Positions 42,352 through 51,160 are shown, numbered from the stretch's first letter. The stretch: 64,000 nt of DNA from Rhodospirillaceae bacterium (GCA_018701215.1 JABIWH010000060.1:124001-188000), one strand, 5' to 3'. The notes: generated by a model not told the origin, from the sequence alone. Program-made: numbers and translations.

Positions 42352-43260
42352 CTAACCCGTCAACCCGCGCAAACGCTCATTGCGGCGGCGCAAAAGCTCG
42401 AGGGTGGTGAGAAGCGCGATGGAGAAGATCACCAGAACCGTCGCCACTGACAGGATGGTGGGTGAGATCTGCTCGCGAATACCATTCCACATCTGCCGCG
42501 GGATGGTCTGTTGATCGAACGAGGCGACGAACAACACCACCACCACTTCATCGAACGAGGCGACGAACGCGAACAGGCCGCCGGATATCACACCCGGCAG
42601 GATCAACGGCAGCGTAACCCGGCGAAAAGAGGTAACCGGATCGGCGCCCAGATTGGCGGCGGCCCGCGTTAGGGACTGATCGAAGCCGACCAGGGTCGCG
42701 GTCACCGTGATGATGACGAACGGGATGCCAAGCGTCGCATGGGCCATGATGATACCCAGATAGGTATGCGCCAGCCCGGTCCAGGAATAGAAAAAGAATA
42801 AGCCGGTGGCGGTGATGATAACGGGCACGATCATGGGCGAGATCAGCAAACCCATGATCACCCGGCGAAACGGCATTTCCGGGCGCGACAGGCCAAGGGC
42901 CGCAACCGTGCCCAGCAAGGTCGCCAAAATGGTCGCCAAAATGCCTATGATCACCGAATTCTTGGCGGCGCGGACCCATTGCGCATTGGACCAGACATCG
43001 GCCCACCACGAGCTGCCGCGCGGGCCATCGGGCTCCGACATGCCAAAGGTCAGAATTTTTTCATACCAACGCATGGAATAGCCGTCGGGATCAAAACTCA
43101 GCATCTCTTGGGTGAAGGTGAAATAGGGCTCGGCATTAAACGACAGGGGAATGATCACCAGGATCGGCGAAATCAGGAAGACAAAGATCGCGGTGCAAAT
43201 GCCCAGGTATGTGTAGTGCCAAACACGCTCGGCACGGGATGCATGCGGCGGCAATGCCAT
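42352..43260 (-). CDS. Polyamine-type ABC transporter permease (PotC/PotI-like)
   Basis: 302 residues with six membrane segments. The cytoplasmic EAA-type loop reads EAA-like ANLGADPVTSFRRVTLPLILPG near residue 210, which contacts the ATPase. Partner of the longer permease at 43384. Importer of spermidine/putrescine or opine-like amines; ligand not certain. Followed 4 nt later by trmO, so possibly co-transcribed. Confidence 0.9.
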   Translation of the reverse strand: MALPPHASRAERVWHYTYLGICTAIFVFLISPILVIIPLSFNAEPYFTFTQEMLSFDPDGYSMRWYEKILTFGMSEPDGPRGSSWWADVWSNAQWVRAAKNSVIIGILATILATLLGTVAALGLSRPEMPFRRVIMGLLISPMIVPVIITATGLFFFYSWTGLAHTYLGIIMAHATLGIPFVIITVTATLVGFDQSLTRAAANLGADPVTSFRRVTLPLILPGVISGGLFAFVASFDEVVVVLFVASFDQQTIPRQMWNGIREQISPTILSVATVLVIFSIALLTTLELLRRRNERLRGLTG

Positions 43261-43383
43261 GTCAGTTTTTCCTCATCCTGTCGCCCAGAGCGCATTCGAA
43301 AAAAGCGCTCGGATTCTTAAGAAATAGAGCCATTGAAGCAATTATTTAGGTCGCGACAGCGAGCCCATTAATTGAAAATTGCT

Positions 43384-44658
43384 CTAACCGAGTTTCATAT
43401 TGTCGATCCCGATAATCCTGTCATAGAGCCAGTAGAGAACGAGAATGCCGAACAGCAACAGCGCGCCCAGGGCCGCCGCCAGGGACCAGTTCAGTGATTG
43501 CTGCATATGGAAGGCGATCAGGTTGGATATCAACTGGCCCGACGAGCCGCCGACCAGGGCGGGCGTAATGTAGTAGCCGACGGCCAGAATGAAAACCAAC
43601 AATATGCCCGCCCCAATGCCGGGCACCGTCTGCGGAAAATAGACCCGCCAGAAGGCGGTCCACGGCGTCGCCCCCAGCGAGCGCGCCGCGCGCATATAAG
43701 AGGGCGGAATGGTTTTCATCACTGAATATAGCGGCAGCACCATGAACGGCAGCAAGATATGAACCATGGCGATGATCGTGCCCATCCGGTTATACATCAG
43801 CTGGATGCGGCCATCCTCGCCGATAATACCTATGAGGACGAGGATATCATTGAACACGCCCTGGCTTTGCAACAGCACGATCCAGGACGTTGTCCGCACC
43901 AGCAGCGAGGTCCAGAACGGCAGCAGCACGAAGATCATCAACAGGTTTGAATAGCGCAGCGGCAGGGTGGCGAGCAGGTGCGCCACCGGAAACGCAAGGA
44001 CCAGGCAAATCCCGGCGATCAGCGCCGAGAGCCAAAGCGTACGGATAAATAGCTGCACATAGATGCGCCGATCTTCCGAGACCGAAACTAAATTGCCCGC
44101 ATCGTCATAGGTCATGTCGATGGCGGCCATATAAAAACTCAGATTGTGGGGCTGGGCCACCCGTTGCATGGTCGTCCACAGCCGCACGCTGCCCCAATGC
44201 TTATGCAGCTTGAGCACCGCCTCCTTATAGGGCGGTTGCAAGCCTTTGGCCTTGCGTCCGGCCGAGGTGAAGAGACTGCGGGTGCCCGGAAATTCATAGT
44301 TCACGCGGGTGCCGACGACGCCGACTTTTCTGACTTTCTTGGCTTCTTTCAGATCCGTCACCAGGGCGGCAAAGGCCGCTTCCCCCGGAACGCCTGTAAT
44401 TTCATGGCTTTCGAAATAGCTGACCAGGTTCGGCATATTGTCGGAAAAGGCCGTGTTATTGACGCTGCGGTACAGCATCTGAGCAATCGGAAAGGCGAAG
44501 GTAACGAGAATGAAAGCCAGCAAAGGCGCAACCAACAAGAAGGCGCGGATACGCGCCCGCCGGGTGGCGCGGGCCAGGGCGATGCGCAATGGCGTACCGT
44601 CCGCCGCCGTGATGGGCGCGTCAATTTGAACGGATGCCGTTGAGGTGGCGTCAGTCAT
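43384..44658 (-). CDS. Polyamine-type ABC transporter permease (PotB/PotH-like) with large insertion
   Basis: 424 residues, well above the 275-320 of E. coli PotB/PotH. Between helix 1 (residues 38-60) and helix 2 (near 205) is a soluble stretch of about 140 residues (starting VNNTAFSDNMPNLV) that should lie in the periplasm. The EAA loop is RAARSLGATPWTAFWRVYFPQTVPG. The extended form is found in other alphaproteobacterial amine importers as I recall. Forms the channel with the 42352 permease. Confidence 0.9.
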   Translation of the reverse strand: MTDATSTASVQIDAPITAADGTPLRIALARATRRARIRAFLLVAPLLAFILVTFAFPIAQMLYRSVNNTAFSDNMPNLVSYFESHEITGVPGEAAFAALVTDLKEAKKVRKVGVVGTRVNYEFPGTRSLFTSAGRKAKGLQPPYKEAVLKLHKHWGSVRLWTTMQRVAQPHNLSFYMAAIDMTYDDAGNLVSVSEDRRIYVQLFIRTLWLSALIAGICLVLAFPVAHLLATLPLRYSNLLMIFVLLPFWTSLLVRTTSWIVLLQSQGVFNDILVLIGIIGEDGRIQLMYNRMGTIIAMVHILLPFMVLPLYSVMKTIPPSYMRAARSLGATPWTAFWRVYFPQTVPGIGAGILLVFILAVGYYITPALVGGSSGQLISNLIAFHMQQSLNWSLAAALGALLLFGILVLYWLYDRIIGIDNMKLG

Positions 44659-44706
44659 GATGCTGTGTGGGTCTGCGAACTATTGGTTTGAAAACGATAA
44701 GTGGAG

Positions 44707-44738
44707 CCGGCGGCGGGGACTGAAACCCCGGCCGCCGG
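44707..44738 (-). terminator. GC-rich hairpin after the amine-binding protein gene
   Basis: CCGGCGGC (44707-44714) pairs with GCCGCCGG (44731-44738), and an inner GGGG/CCCC helix extends it with one bulged base. On the minus strand it lies directly after the binding protein gene and is followed by TTATCGTTTTC. Likely a partial terminator that keeps binding protein mRNA in excess over the permease mRNA, like the hairpin at 4590. Confidence 0.7.
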
Positions 44739-44753
44739 TCCGCTTATGGACGA

Positions 44754-45842
44754 TTAATTCTTCGCCAGCCAGGCGTTGAATTTTTCGTTTAGTTCAGTGT
44801 CATGGTCTGCCCAGAACTCGAAATTGTTGACCAGAGCGGTTTTCAAATTAGCCGCTGCCGTGGGCATATGAGGCGCCATTTTGGTCTTGCCATCTTTGTA
44901 AAGACCGACCATGGCACCCGACGATTTCCGCGCCGGACCATAGGAAATCCAGCTCGCCTGATCCGCCAGCGCCTTGGTGCCGGTGGAGAAGCGGATGAAA
45001 TCCATGGCGAGCTCCTTGTTCGGCGCGCCTTTCGGGATGACGAACAGATCAAAGTCAAGGATCTGACCGTCCCAAACCACCACGAAGGGCTTGCCTTCGC
45101 CAACAGCGGCGCCAAAGATACGGCCGTTATAGGCGGTGGTCATGACGACTTCGCCATCCGCCAACAATTGTGGTGCCTGGGCGCCGGCTTCCCACCAGAC
45201 GACATCGTTCTTGATGCTGTCGAGCTTTTTAAAAGCGCGGGCAACACCGCCGTCCGTGTTCAGAAGCTTGTAAACGTCACCGGTCGCGACACCATCGGCG
45301 ATCAGGGCCATCTCAAGATTGGCCTTGGCGGTCTTGCGCAGGCCGCGCTTGCCGGGGTACTTCTTGGTATTGAAGAAATCCGCCATGGTTGTTGGCGCGC
45401 TGCCTTTGACCTTGCTTGAATCGTAAGCATAAATGGTCGACCAGACGATGTTCGCCACGGCGCAATCGGTCAGGGCGCCATCGATGAAGTCTTTCGCCGC
45501 GGACGTTCCGTCCGGTGCGGCCGGCAGTTTCGATGCGTCGATCCTTTCCAGCAGGCCTTCGTCACAGAGACGGACGGCGTCGGAAAATTCAACGTCGGCG
45601 ACATCAATGGTAACATTGCCGGCTTCCACTTGTGCCTTGATCGGCGTGGCCGGATTTGGGGAGTCAATGGAATTGACCTTGTTGCCGGTCTTTGCCATCC
45701 ACGGTTTGTGATAGGCCTCCACCTGGCTCTTGGTATAGGCGCCCCCCCAGGACATGACATTGACTTCACCGGCCTGTGCGGCACCGGCAAAGGCAACACC
45801 GGCGGCAAGCGCCGTTGATGCGAGCAAAATTTTAATTTTCAT
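44754..45842 (-). CDS. Polyamine-type ABC transporter substrate-binding protein (PotD/PotF-like)
   Basis: 362 residues with signal peptide MKIKILLASTALAAGVAFAG ending AAQA-GEV. The mature start EVNVMSWGGAYTKSQ and the YDSSKVKG and DWGLRR-like KRGLRKTAKA stretches match type-II binding proteins of amine importers. Ribosome site GGAGG (45853-45857). Between it and the ATPase gene is a perfect 7-bp hairpin CGGTCAA/TTGACCG (45866-45883). Confidence 0.92.
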   Translation of the reverse strand: MKIKILLASTALAAGVAFAGAAQAGEVNVMSWGGAYTKSQVEAYHKPWMAKTGNKVNSIDSPNPATPIKAQVEAGNVTIDVADVEFSDAVRLCDEGLLERIDASKLPAAPDGTSAAKDFIDGALTDCAVANIVWSTIYAYDSSKVKGSAPTTMADFFNTKKYPGKRGLRKTAKANLEMALIADGVATGDVYKLLNTDGGVARAFKKLDSIKNDVVWWEAGAQAPQLLADGEVVMTTAYNGRIFGAAVGEGKPFVVVWDGQILDFDLFVIPKGAPNKELAMDFIRFSTGTKALADQASWISYGPARKSSGAMVGLYKDGKTKMAPHMPTAAANLKTALVNNFEFWADHDTELNEKFNAWLAKN

Positions 45843-45865
45843 AACAGGTAGTCCTCCGTGTTAGA

Positions 45866-45883
45866 CGGTCAATTTTTTGACCG
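45866..45883 (-). promoter_or_regulatory. Small hairpin upstream of the amine-binding protein
   Basis: CGGTCAA and TTGACCG form a perfect 7-bp stem with a TTTT loop, 9 nt before the GGAGG of the binding protein on the minus strand. It may influence mRNA processing or translation between the ATPase and binding protein genes. Confidence 0.35.
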
Positions 45884-45934
45884 CGATTTGATACTCGGTT
45901 GTGCGACGGGTGAACAACCCGCCCCATTTTGCTA

Positions 45935-47074
45935 CTAACTCTTACTCGTAACTTTTACCCGGGCCAGATCTTCATCAAGGGCGCGGCAATCCTCGGACTG
46001 CCAGCCGACCGTTGTTTCCCGGCCCACGACCAGATCCTGGCGGCCCGTGTCGTTGGGTACCTTGACGATGAATTCATCGGTGTTCGCGACTGACATGCGG
46101 GCACGGATATGATCACCAAGATAGATCAATTCCTCAATCTTGGCGGGCAGAATGACAGGTACCTCACCAGGGCCCGGGTTCAAGGCGACGCGTTCCGGCC
46201 GTATGGAAAGTGTCGTTCGGCTGCCGCCATCCTCGACCTTGATCTTGGCCGCTTGCACGGTCTCGCCACTGTCCAGTTGCACGGTGCAGATGGCGCCGTT
46301 GACCGTTTTAACGGTGCCTTGCAGGCGATTATTTTCGCCAATGAACTGGGCGACAAAAGAACTTTCAGGCTTTTCATAAAGTGCGTCGGGCGTCGATAGC
46401 TGTTGGATGATGCCGTCATCGAAAACCGCGATGCGGTTCGACATGGTCAAGGCTTCCGATTGATCATGGGTCACATAGACCACCGTGACGCCAAGGTTTT
46501 CGTGAATATGCTTGATCTCGTACTGCATTTCCTCACGCAGATTTTTGTCAAGCGCGCCCAGGGGCTCGTCCATCAATATCAATTCCGGCTCGAACACCAG
46601 GGCGCGCGCGACCGCGACGCGTTGTTGCTGCCCTCCCGATAGTTGCGCCGGCCGGCGGTGACCGAACTCGGGCAGGCGGACCATTTCAAGGGCGCGTTGA
46701 ACCTTTGCTTCGCGGTCCGCTTTCGGAATTTTTCTAACTTCCAAGGGAAAGGCCAGATTTTCCGCCACCGTCATGTGTGGGAACAAGGCATAATTCTGAA
46801 AGACCATGCCGATGCCGCGCTTGTGCGGCGGAACCTGGTTGATTGGCCGGCCTCTTAGGAAGATTTCGCCATTGGTTGCGGGTTCGAAGCCAGCCAGCAT
46901 CATCAAACAGGTCGTCTTGCCGGACCCCGAAGGCCCCAGCATGGTCAGGAATTCACCTTCGGCGATTTCCAGGTTTAGATTTTTAACGACCAGGCTTTCC
47001 CCGTCATAGCTTTTCTGTACGCTACGAAATTCAACAAATGCATCGGGGGAGCCGGAGACGTCGGGCTGACTCAT
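45935..47074 (-). CDS. Polyamine-type ABC transporter ATPase (PotA/PotG-like)
   Basis: 379 residues. Walker A GPSGSGKTTCLM near residue 48, signature LSGGQQQRVAVARAL near 145, Walker B LILMDEPLGALD near 168, and a C-terminal TOBE regulatory domain (residues about 290-379). It drives the importer encoded downstream. First intact gene of the minus-strand importer run; the aminotransferase remnant lies upstream at 47157. Confidence 0.93.
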   Translation of the reverse strand: MSQPDVSGSPDAFVEFRSVQKSYDGESLVVKNLNLEIAEGEFLTMLGPSGSGKTTCLMMLAGFEPATNGEIFLRGRPINQVPPHKRGIGMVFQNYALFPHMTVAENLAFPLEVRKIPKADREAKVQRALEMVRLPEFGHRRPAQLSGGQQQRVAVARALVFEPELILMDEPLGALDKNLREEMQYEIKHIHENLGVTVVYVTHDQSEALTMSNRIAVFDDGIIQQLSTPDALYEKPESSFVAQFIGENNRLQGTVKTVNGAICTVQLDSGETVQAAKIKVEDGGSRTTLSIRPERVALNPGPGEVPVILPAKIEELIYLGDHIRARMSVANTDEFIVKVPNDTGRQDLVVGRETTVGWQSEDCRALDEDLARVKVTSKS

Positions 47075-47156
47075 AGATATTCGCTTTCGTGTTGTTTCGT
47101 TCTTGGCGCTGCTCTGGGCATCGCTTTGAGTATTGCTTTGGGTATTGCGAAATTAC

Positions 47157-47342
47157 TCAACACTGGTGGACCTCGACCAACGCCCTCTCCATCAGGTCGA
47201 ATCCCTCTTCCAGATGATCATCTGAAATCGTCGGCGGCGCAAGTAGGCGAATGGTATTGCCGTAAATACCGCAGGCCAGCAGGATTGAGCCATGCTCCAG
47301 CGTCTTCGCGGCCCAGCGCACCTGCGCCGCCCTCTCGAAGCG
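47157..47342 (-). pseudogene. C-terminal remnant of a class-III (GabT-like) aminotransferase
   Basis: About 61 codons on the minus strand read AQVRWAAKTLEHGS, then LLACGIYGNTIRLLAPPTI, DDHLEEGFDLMERALVEV, ending HQC and TGA at 47157. This is the C-terminal end of 4-aminobutyrate-type aminotransferases. The homology stops near 47342, right at a hairpin (47343-47368) and the end of an SDR gene, so the first 85% of the gene has been deleted. Such enzymes are common partners of amine importers, so the cluster once included polyamine or GABA catabolism. Confidence 0.8.
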
Positions 47343-47368
47343 GTGCGCCCAAAACGTTCTGGGCGCAC
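47343..47368 (-). terminator. Hairpin at the break point of the aminotransferase remnant
   Basis: GTGCGCCCA (47343-47351) and TGGGCGCAC (47360-47368) form a perfect 9-bp stem with an 8-nt loop, directly downstream of the SDR gene on the minus strand. No T-run follows on that strand. May end the SDR transcript or mark the junction of the deletion. Confidence 0.5.
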
Positions 47369-47387
47369 AAGCGTGAGAGACATCATT

Positions 47388-48140
47388 CTAGTACGTCGCC
47401 CGCCCGCCCGAGAGATCGAACACGCCGCCGGTGGAGAAGCTGCAATCTTCCGATGACAGCCAGGCGACCAGGGCGGCGGCCTCGTCCACCCGGCCCAGAC
47501 GGCCCATGGGGATGCGGGACAGCATATAGTCCACGTGCTCCTGGGTGATCTGATCGAAGATCGCCGTGCGGATCGCCGCCGGGGTGACGCAGTTGATGAT
47601 CACGCCGGTCTCCGCCGTTTCCTTGGCCAGGGATTTCGTCAGGCCGATGACGCCGGCCTTGGCGGCGGAATAGGCACAGGCATTGGGGTTACCTTCCTTG
47701 CCGGCGATGGAGGCAATATTGACGATTCGGCCATAGCCCTGGTCCATCATATGGGTGAGCAGGCTCTGGCAGCAGACGAACACCGCATCCAGGTCCAGGT
47801 TCACCACCGCGCGCCATTCGGCATAGCTGTATTCCCAGCTTTTCTTGGCCGGCCCGGTGATGCCCGCGTTGCAGACCAGGATATCGATCTTGCCATGGGC
47901 CGCCAGGGCGCTGTCGCGGGCGGCGGCGACCTGATCGGGGTCGGTCACGTCAACTTTCGCGCCCTGCAAACGATCGCCGGCAGCGCTGGCCGCAAGCTTG
48001 GCATCCAGATTGTCCTGGCTGATATCCCACATGATGACCGAGGCGCCGGAAGCCAGAAAACGTTCCGTGATGGAACCGCCGATACCGTCGGCGCCACCCG
48101 TGACAATGGCCGTGCGGCCGTTCAGATCGATATTGTTCAT
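47388..48140 (-). CDS. SDR-family oxidoreductase
   Basis: 250 residues. GRTAIVTGGADGIGGSITERF, VCNAGITGP, the serine in NIASIAGKEG and YSAAKAGVIGLTKSLAKE define a classical SDR. Similar to sugar/alcohol dehydrogenases of the FabG type, with a normal C-terminal FDLSGGRATY. It follows the 3-hydroxyisobutyrate-dehydrogenase-like gene by 21 nt on the minus strand, so both may act on the same hydroxy-acid. Confidence 0.9.
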   Translation of the reverse strand: MNNIDLNGRTAIVTGGADGIGGSITERFLASGASVIMWDISQDNLDAKLAASAAGDRLQGAKVDVTDPDQVAAARDSALAAHGKIDILVCNAGITGPAKKSWEYSYAEWRAVVNLDLDAVFVCCQSLLTHMMDQGYGRIVNIASIAGKEGNPNACAYSAAKAGVIGLTKSLAKETAETGVIINCVTPAAIRTAIFDQITQEHVDYMLSRIPMGRLGRVDEAAALVAWLSSEDCSFSTGGVFDLSGGRATY

Positions 48141-48161
48141 GTCTTTACTCCTGAGCCCCGG

Positions 48162-49064
48162 TCAGCGCTTGTCGCGTACAAAGGGAAAAATCTTGGTGAA
48201 ATCGGCGCCGGGCTCGGCGGCGGTAAAGCGTTGCCAGATCGGTAACAGGTTGGTGGAGATGGTATCCGCCGTGCCGGCGTTGGCCACGTTCTCGACATAC
48301 AGGGAGATATCCTTCAGGTACAAGGTGTTGAGGAATTCCGCGTCATAGGTTTCCGTCAGAACCCGGTTGGGAAATTTGTCGGACGTCGCGGTGTTCTGCC
48401 CGGACGAGACATTCAGCACATCCAGCATAGTCGACATCTCCAAGCCCTGGGTCAGGCCAAACGAGATCGCCTCCGATGTCGCGGTCAACGCCAGACCCGA
48501 AAGATAGTTGTTCAACAGCTTCATGGCCTGGGCCTGGCCCGCTTCCTCGCCCACATGAAAGGGCCGTTTCGACATCGCCTTGAGCACCGGCGACAGCGCC
48601 TCGAATTCCGCCTTGGGGCCGGCGAACATCAGGGCGATGGTGCCCGCCGCCGCACCCGCGATACCGCCCGAGACCGGCGCATCCATATAGGCCAGGTCGG
48701 CGCCCGCCAGACGGCCATGCACGGCCTTCGCGGCCGCCACGCCGATGGTCGAGGTGTCGACGATGGTGGAAACCGCACGCTGGTTGCTCTCGATAATCTC
48801 TTCGGCCACGGCGGCGGAGATTTCGCCGTTCGGCAGGCTGAGAATGATGACATCGGCTTTCGCCGCGACGCCACCTACTGAGGCGGCAATGGCGGTCCCC
48901 GCCGGTGCGCGCTCCTTGGTGCCGGCGACATCAAAGCAGATCATTTCGAAACCGGCGGCGGCGACATTGGCCGCCATGCGGTTGCCCATGGCGCCCAGGC
49001 CGATAAAACCCACAACGGGTTGCCCATCGGGTTGCTTATGGGGTTGTTGTTTTTCAGAGGTCAT
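48162..49064 (-). CDS. NAD(P)-dependent beta-hydroxyacid dehydrogenase (3-hydroxyisobutyrate dehydrogenase-like)
   Basis: 300 residues from ATG 49064. GFIGLGAMGNRMAANVAAAGF is the cofactor loop; DAPVSGGIAGAAAGTIALMFAG is the substrate motif and LLNNYLSGLALTATSEAIS carries the catalytic lysine (K in AMKLLNNY). It oxidises a 3-hydroxy acid such as 3-hydroxyisobutyrate, tartronate semialdehyde or a relative. The CMD-family gene stops 2 nt before this start, so translation is coupled. Confidence 0.9.
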   Translation of the reverse strand: MTSEKQQPHKQPDGQPVVGFIGLGAMGNRMAANVAAAGFEMICFDVAGTKERAPAGTAIAASVGGVAAKADVIILSLPNGEISAAVAEEIIESNQRAVSTIVDTSTIGVAAAKAVHGRLAGADLAYMDAPVSGGIAGAAAGTIALMFAGPKAEFEALSPVLKAMSKRPFHVGEEAGQAQAMKLLNNYLSGLALTATSEAISFGLTQGLEMSTMLDVLNVSSGQNTATSDKFPNRVLTETYDAEFLNTLYLKDISLYVENVANAGTADTISTNLLPIWQRFTAAEPGADFTKIFPFVRDKR

Positions 49065-49066
49065 GT

Positions 49067-49450
49067 TCAGTCCTTTGCCTCGATATCGTCCAGCACGCGG
49101 CGCGCGATACGGAACGCCTCGACCCCCGCCGGCATGCCGCAATAAATGGCGATCTGCTCCAACACGGTGCGCAATTCCTCCTTGCTGCAGCCGTTATTGA
49201 TGGCGCCGCGAAAATGCAGCTCGAACTCCTGTGCCCGGTTCAGGGCGGCCAGCATGCCGAGATTGATCAAGCTGCGGGTTTTCTTCTCCAAGGCATCGTC
49301 GCCCCAGACGCCGCCCCAGGCATATTCCGTCACCATCTCCTGAAAGTGGCGGTTGAAATCCGTAACATTGTTGATGTTCCGGTTCACATAGTCCTCACCC
49401 AGGACCTGCGTTCGGATACTCAAACCTTTGTCGTATAGCGCTTTGTCCAT
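49067..49450 (-). CDS. Carboxymuconolactone decarboxylase family protein (PcaC-like)
   Basis: 127 residues from ATG 49450. The layout YDKGLSIRTQVLGEDYVNRN, YAWGGVWGDDALEKKTRSLINLGMLAALNR and the end LEQIAIYCGMPAGVEAFR matches 4-carboxymuconolactone decarboxylase, which lacks the CxxC of AhpD. It would decarboxylate a lactone in beta-ketoadipate-type catabolism. First gene of a three-gene minus-strand operon with a dehydrogenase and an SDR; divergent from another SDR and a lactonase-like gene. No other pca genes are seen, so the true substrate may differ. Confidence 0.88.
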   Translation of the reverse strand: MDKALYDKGLSIRTQVLGEDYVNRNINNVTDFNRHFQEMVTEYAWGGVWGDDALEKKTRSLINLGMLAALNRAQEFELHFRGAINNGCSKEELRTVLEQIAIYCGMPAGVEAFRIARRVLDDIEAKD

Positions 49451-49558
49451 GATTGCCTCGCCTGCATGCAAAAAATTTGCCGCATCTTACGCCTTCGGCA
49501 TTTGATCTGGCCAGCGCTCTGCCCCATTCTAGGGGCAGAATTTTTGCGGGAGAGAATA

Positions 49559-50323
49559 ATGGGGCGGGTAGCGGACAAAGTGGTGTTGATAACGGGGGGT
49601 GCCTCGGGGATCGGGCGGGCCACGGCGGAACTGATGGCGCGGGAAGGCGCCATGGTGGTGCTGACGGATTTACAGGACCAGGCCGGTGCCGAAGTGGTGG
49701 CCGCAATTGCTGATGCGGGGGGCGAGGCGGCATATCATCACCATGACGTCACGGAAGAGGCGGACTGGGTCAAGATCGTCGAGACGGTCCAGTCGGACCA
49801 TGGTGCCCTGGACGTCCTCGTCAACAACGCCGGCATCGGCAGCAGCGGTGTGCCGGTGGATGAGTTGCAATTGGAATCATGGCGCGGCACGCTATCGGTT
49901 AATCTTGACGGCGTCTTCCTAGGCGTGAAGCACGGCGTCGGCGCCATGAAGGAAAGCGGCGGCGTGATCATCAATATCTCGTCCGTGGCGGGCTTTATCG
50001 GCCTGCCCAACATGGCGGCTTATGCGGCCTCGAAAGGCGGCGTCCGGTCGCTGACCAAGGCGGTCGCCATCGAATGCGCCGCGCGGGGCCTGAAAATCCG
50101 GGTTAACTCGGTACATCCGGGCTTTATTGATACCCCCATGGTGGGCGGGGCTATCCAAAGGGGTGGACCGGAACGGCGGGAGACGATTTTGAACTCTCAG
50201 CCCACGGGCGAAATGGGCCGGCCCGAGGACATCGCCGAAGGCATTCTCTATCTGGCCTCGGATGCCGCGAAATTCGTTACCGGCAGTGAAATGGTTATCG
50301 ACGGCGGCTATCTGGCCCGCTGA
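49559..50323 (+). CDS. SDR-family oxidoreductase (cyclopentanol/glucose dehydrogenase-like)
   Basis: 254 residues from ATG 49559 (GGGAGAG upstream). VVLITGGASGIGRATAELM, VNNAGIGSSG, serine in NISSVAGF and YAASKGGVRSLTK are present; the C-terminus GSEMVIDGGYLA is standard. NAD-dependent oxidation of a secondary alcohol is likely. The metallo-hydrolase follows after 21 nt. A longer frame to 49466 runs across the divergent promoter and is not used. Confidence 0.9.
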   Translation: MGRVADKVVLITGGASGIGRATAELMAREGAMVVLTDLQDQAGAEVVAAIADAGGEAAYHHHDVTEEADWVKIVETVQSDHGALDVLVNNAGIGSSGVPVDELQLESWRGTLSVNLDGVFLGVKHGVGAMKESGGVIINISSVAGFIGLPNMAAYAASKGGVRSLTKAVAIECAARGLKIRVNSVHPGFIDTPMVGGAIQRGGPERRETILNSQPTGEMGRPEDIAEGILYLASDAAKFVTGSEMVIDGGYLAR

Positions 50324-50344
50324 GGCAAGAAAGGAAACAAGATT

Positions 50345-51160
50345 ATGAGCGGACCTGAAACCTACGAAGTCTTCGCCATTCGCTACGGCAGCGTGGCGGG
50401 GCGTTTGCGGCGGGACAATTTCATCATTGCTCCAGACCATCCGACTGATCCCCATGATGGCGAAATGCCGCTGGATTATTTCGTCTGGGCCATCGTCAAC
50501 GAAAACCGCACCATCGTGGTCGATACCGGCTTCGAGCGGACCGAGGGCGACAAGCGCGGCCGCACCATCACCCGTCTGCCGGCAGAGGGCCTGGAAATTA
50601 TCGGCATCGATGCGGCCAAGATCGAAGATGTGATCATCACCCACCTGCACTATGACCATGCGGGCACTCTGGATGATTTTCCCGCCGCCAGGTTTCATCT
50701 CCAGGAATCAGAGATGAATTACGCCACGGGCAAACATATGTGCCATGAACCCTTTGGTCATGCCTATGCCCCCGATCATGTCTGCACCATGGTGCGCCGG
50801 GTGTTTGATGGCCGGGTCGCCTTCCATGATGGCGACGCCGAAGTGGCGCCGGGCATCTCGGTGCATTGGATTGGCGGCCATACAGCGGGTGTGCAATGCG
50901 TCCGCGTTCTGACCAAGCGCGGCTGGGTGGTCCTGGCCTCGGACGCGGCACATTTTTATGAGAATATGGAGGCGACAGCCCCGTTCCCAATCGTTTATTC
51001 CGCTGCCGATATGGTTCAGGGCTATAGCAAAATGCGGGACCTGGCGGAATCGAACAAGCATATCATCCCCGGCCACGATCCCCTGGTAATGGCGCGCTAT
51101 CCTATTGCCAAGGCGAGCCAGGAAGATGTCATTCGCCTGGATGTGGCGCCGACGGGGTAG
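50345..51160 (+). CDS. Second N-acyl-homoserine-lactonase-like MBL-fold hydrolase
   Basis: 271 residues. The zinc motif HLHYDHAGTLDDFP is near residue 99, GHTAGVQCV near 180, and DSDAAHFYEN-like SDAAHFYEN supplies the bridging acid region. Like the hydrolase at 30906 it belongs to the AttM/AiiB type; identity between them is moderate at best. It probably opens a lactone made by the SDR upstream (cyclic ketone to lactone routes) or degrades signal lactones. Confidence 0.88.
   Translation: MSGPETYEVFAIRYGSVAGRLRRDNFIIAPDHPTDPHDGEMPLDYFVWAIVNENRTIVVDTGFERTEGDKRGRTITRLPAEGLEIIGIDAAKIEDVIITHLHYDHAGTLDDFPAARFHLQESEMNYATGKHMCHEPFGHAYAPDHVCTMVRRVFDGRVAFHDGDAEVAPGISVHWIGGHTAGVQCVRVLTKRGWVVLASDAAHFYENMEATAPFPIVYSAADMVQGYSKMRDLAESNKHIIPGHDPLVMARYPIAKASQEDVIRLDVAPTG

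Noticed and set aside
47192..47386. 64-codon minus-strand frame in the gap after the SDR gene
   Set aside because: The neighbouring frame encodes the recognisable aminotransferase C-terminus; this frame is arginine-rich noise.
49466..49558. N-terminal extension of the SDR at 49559
   Set aside because: The extra 31 codons have no SDR similarity and cross the divergent promoter; ATG 49559 has GGGAGAG upstream.
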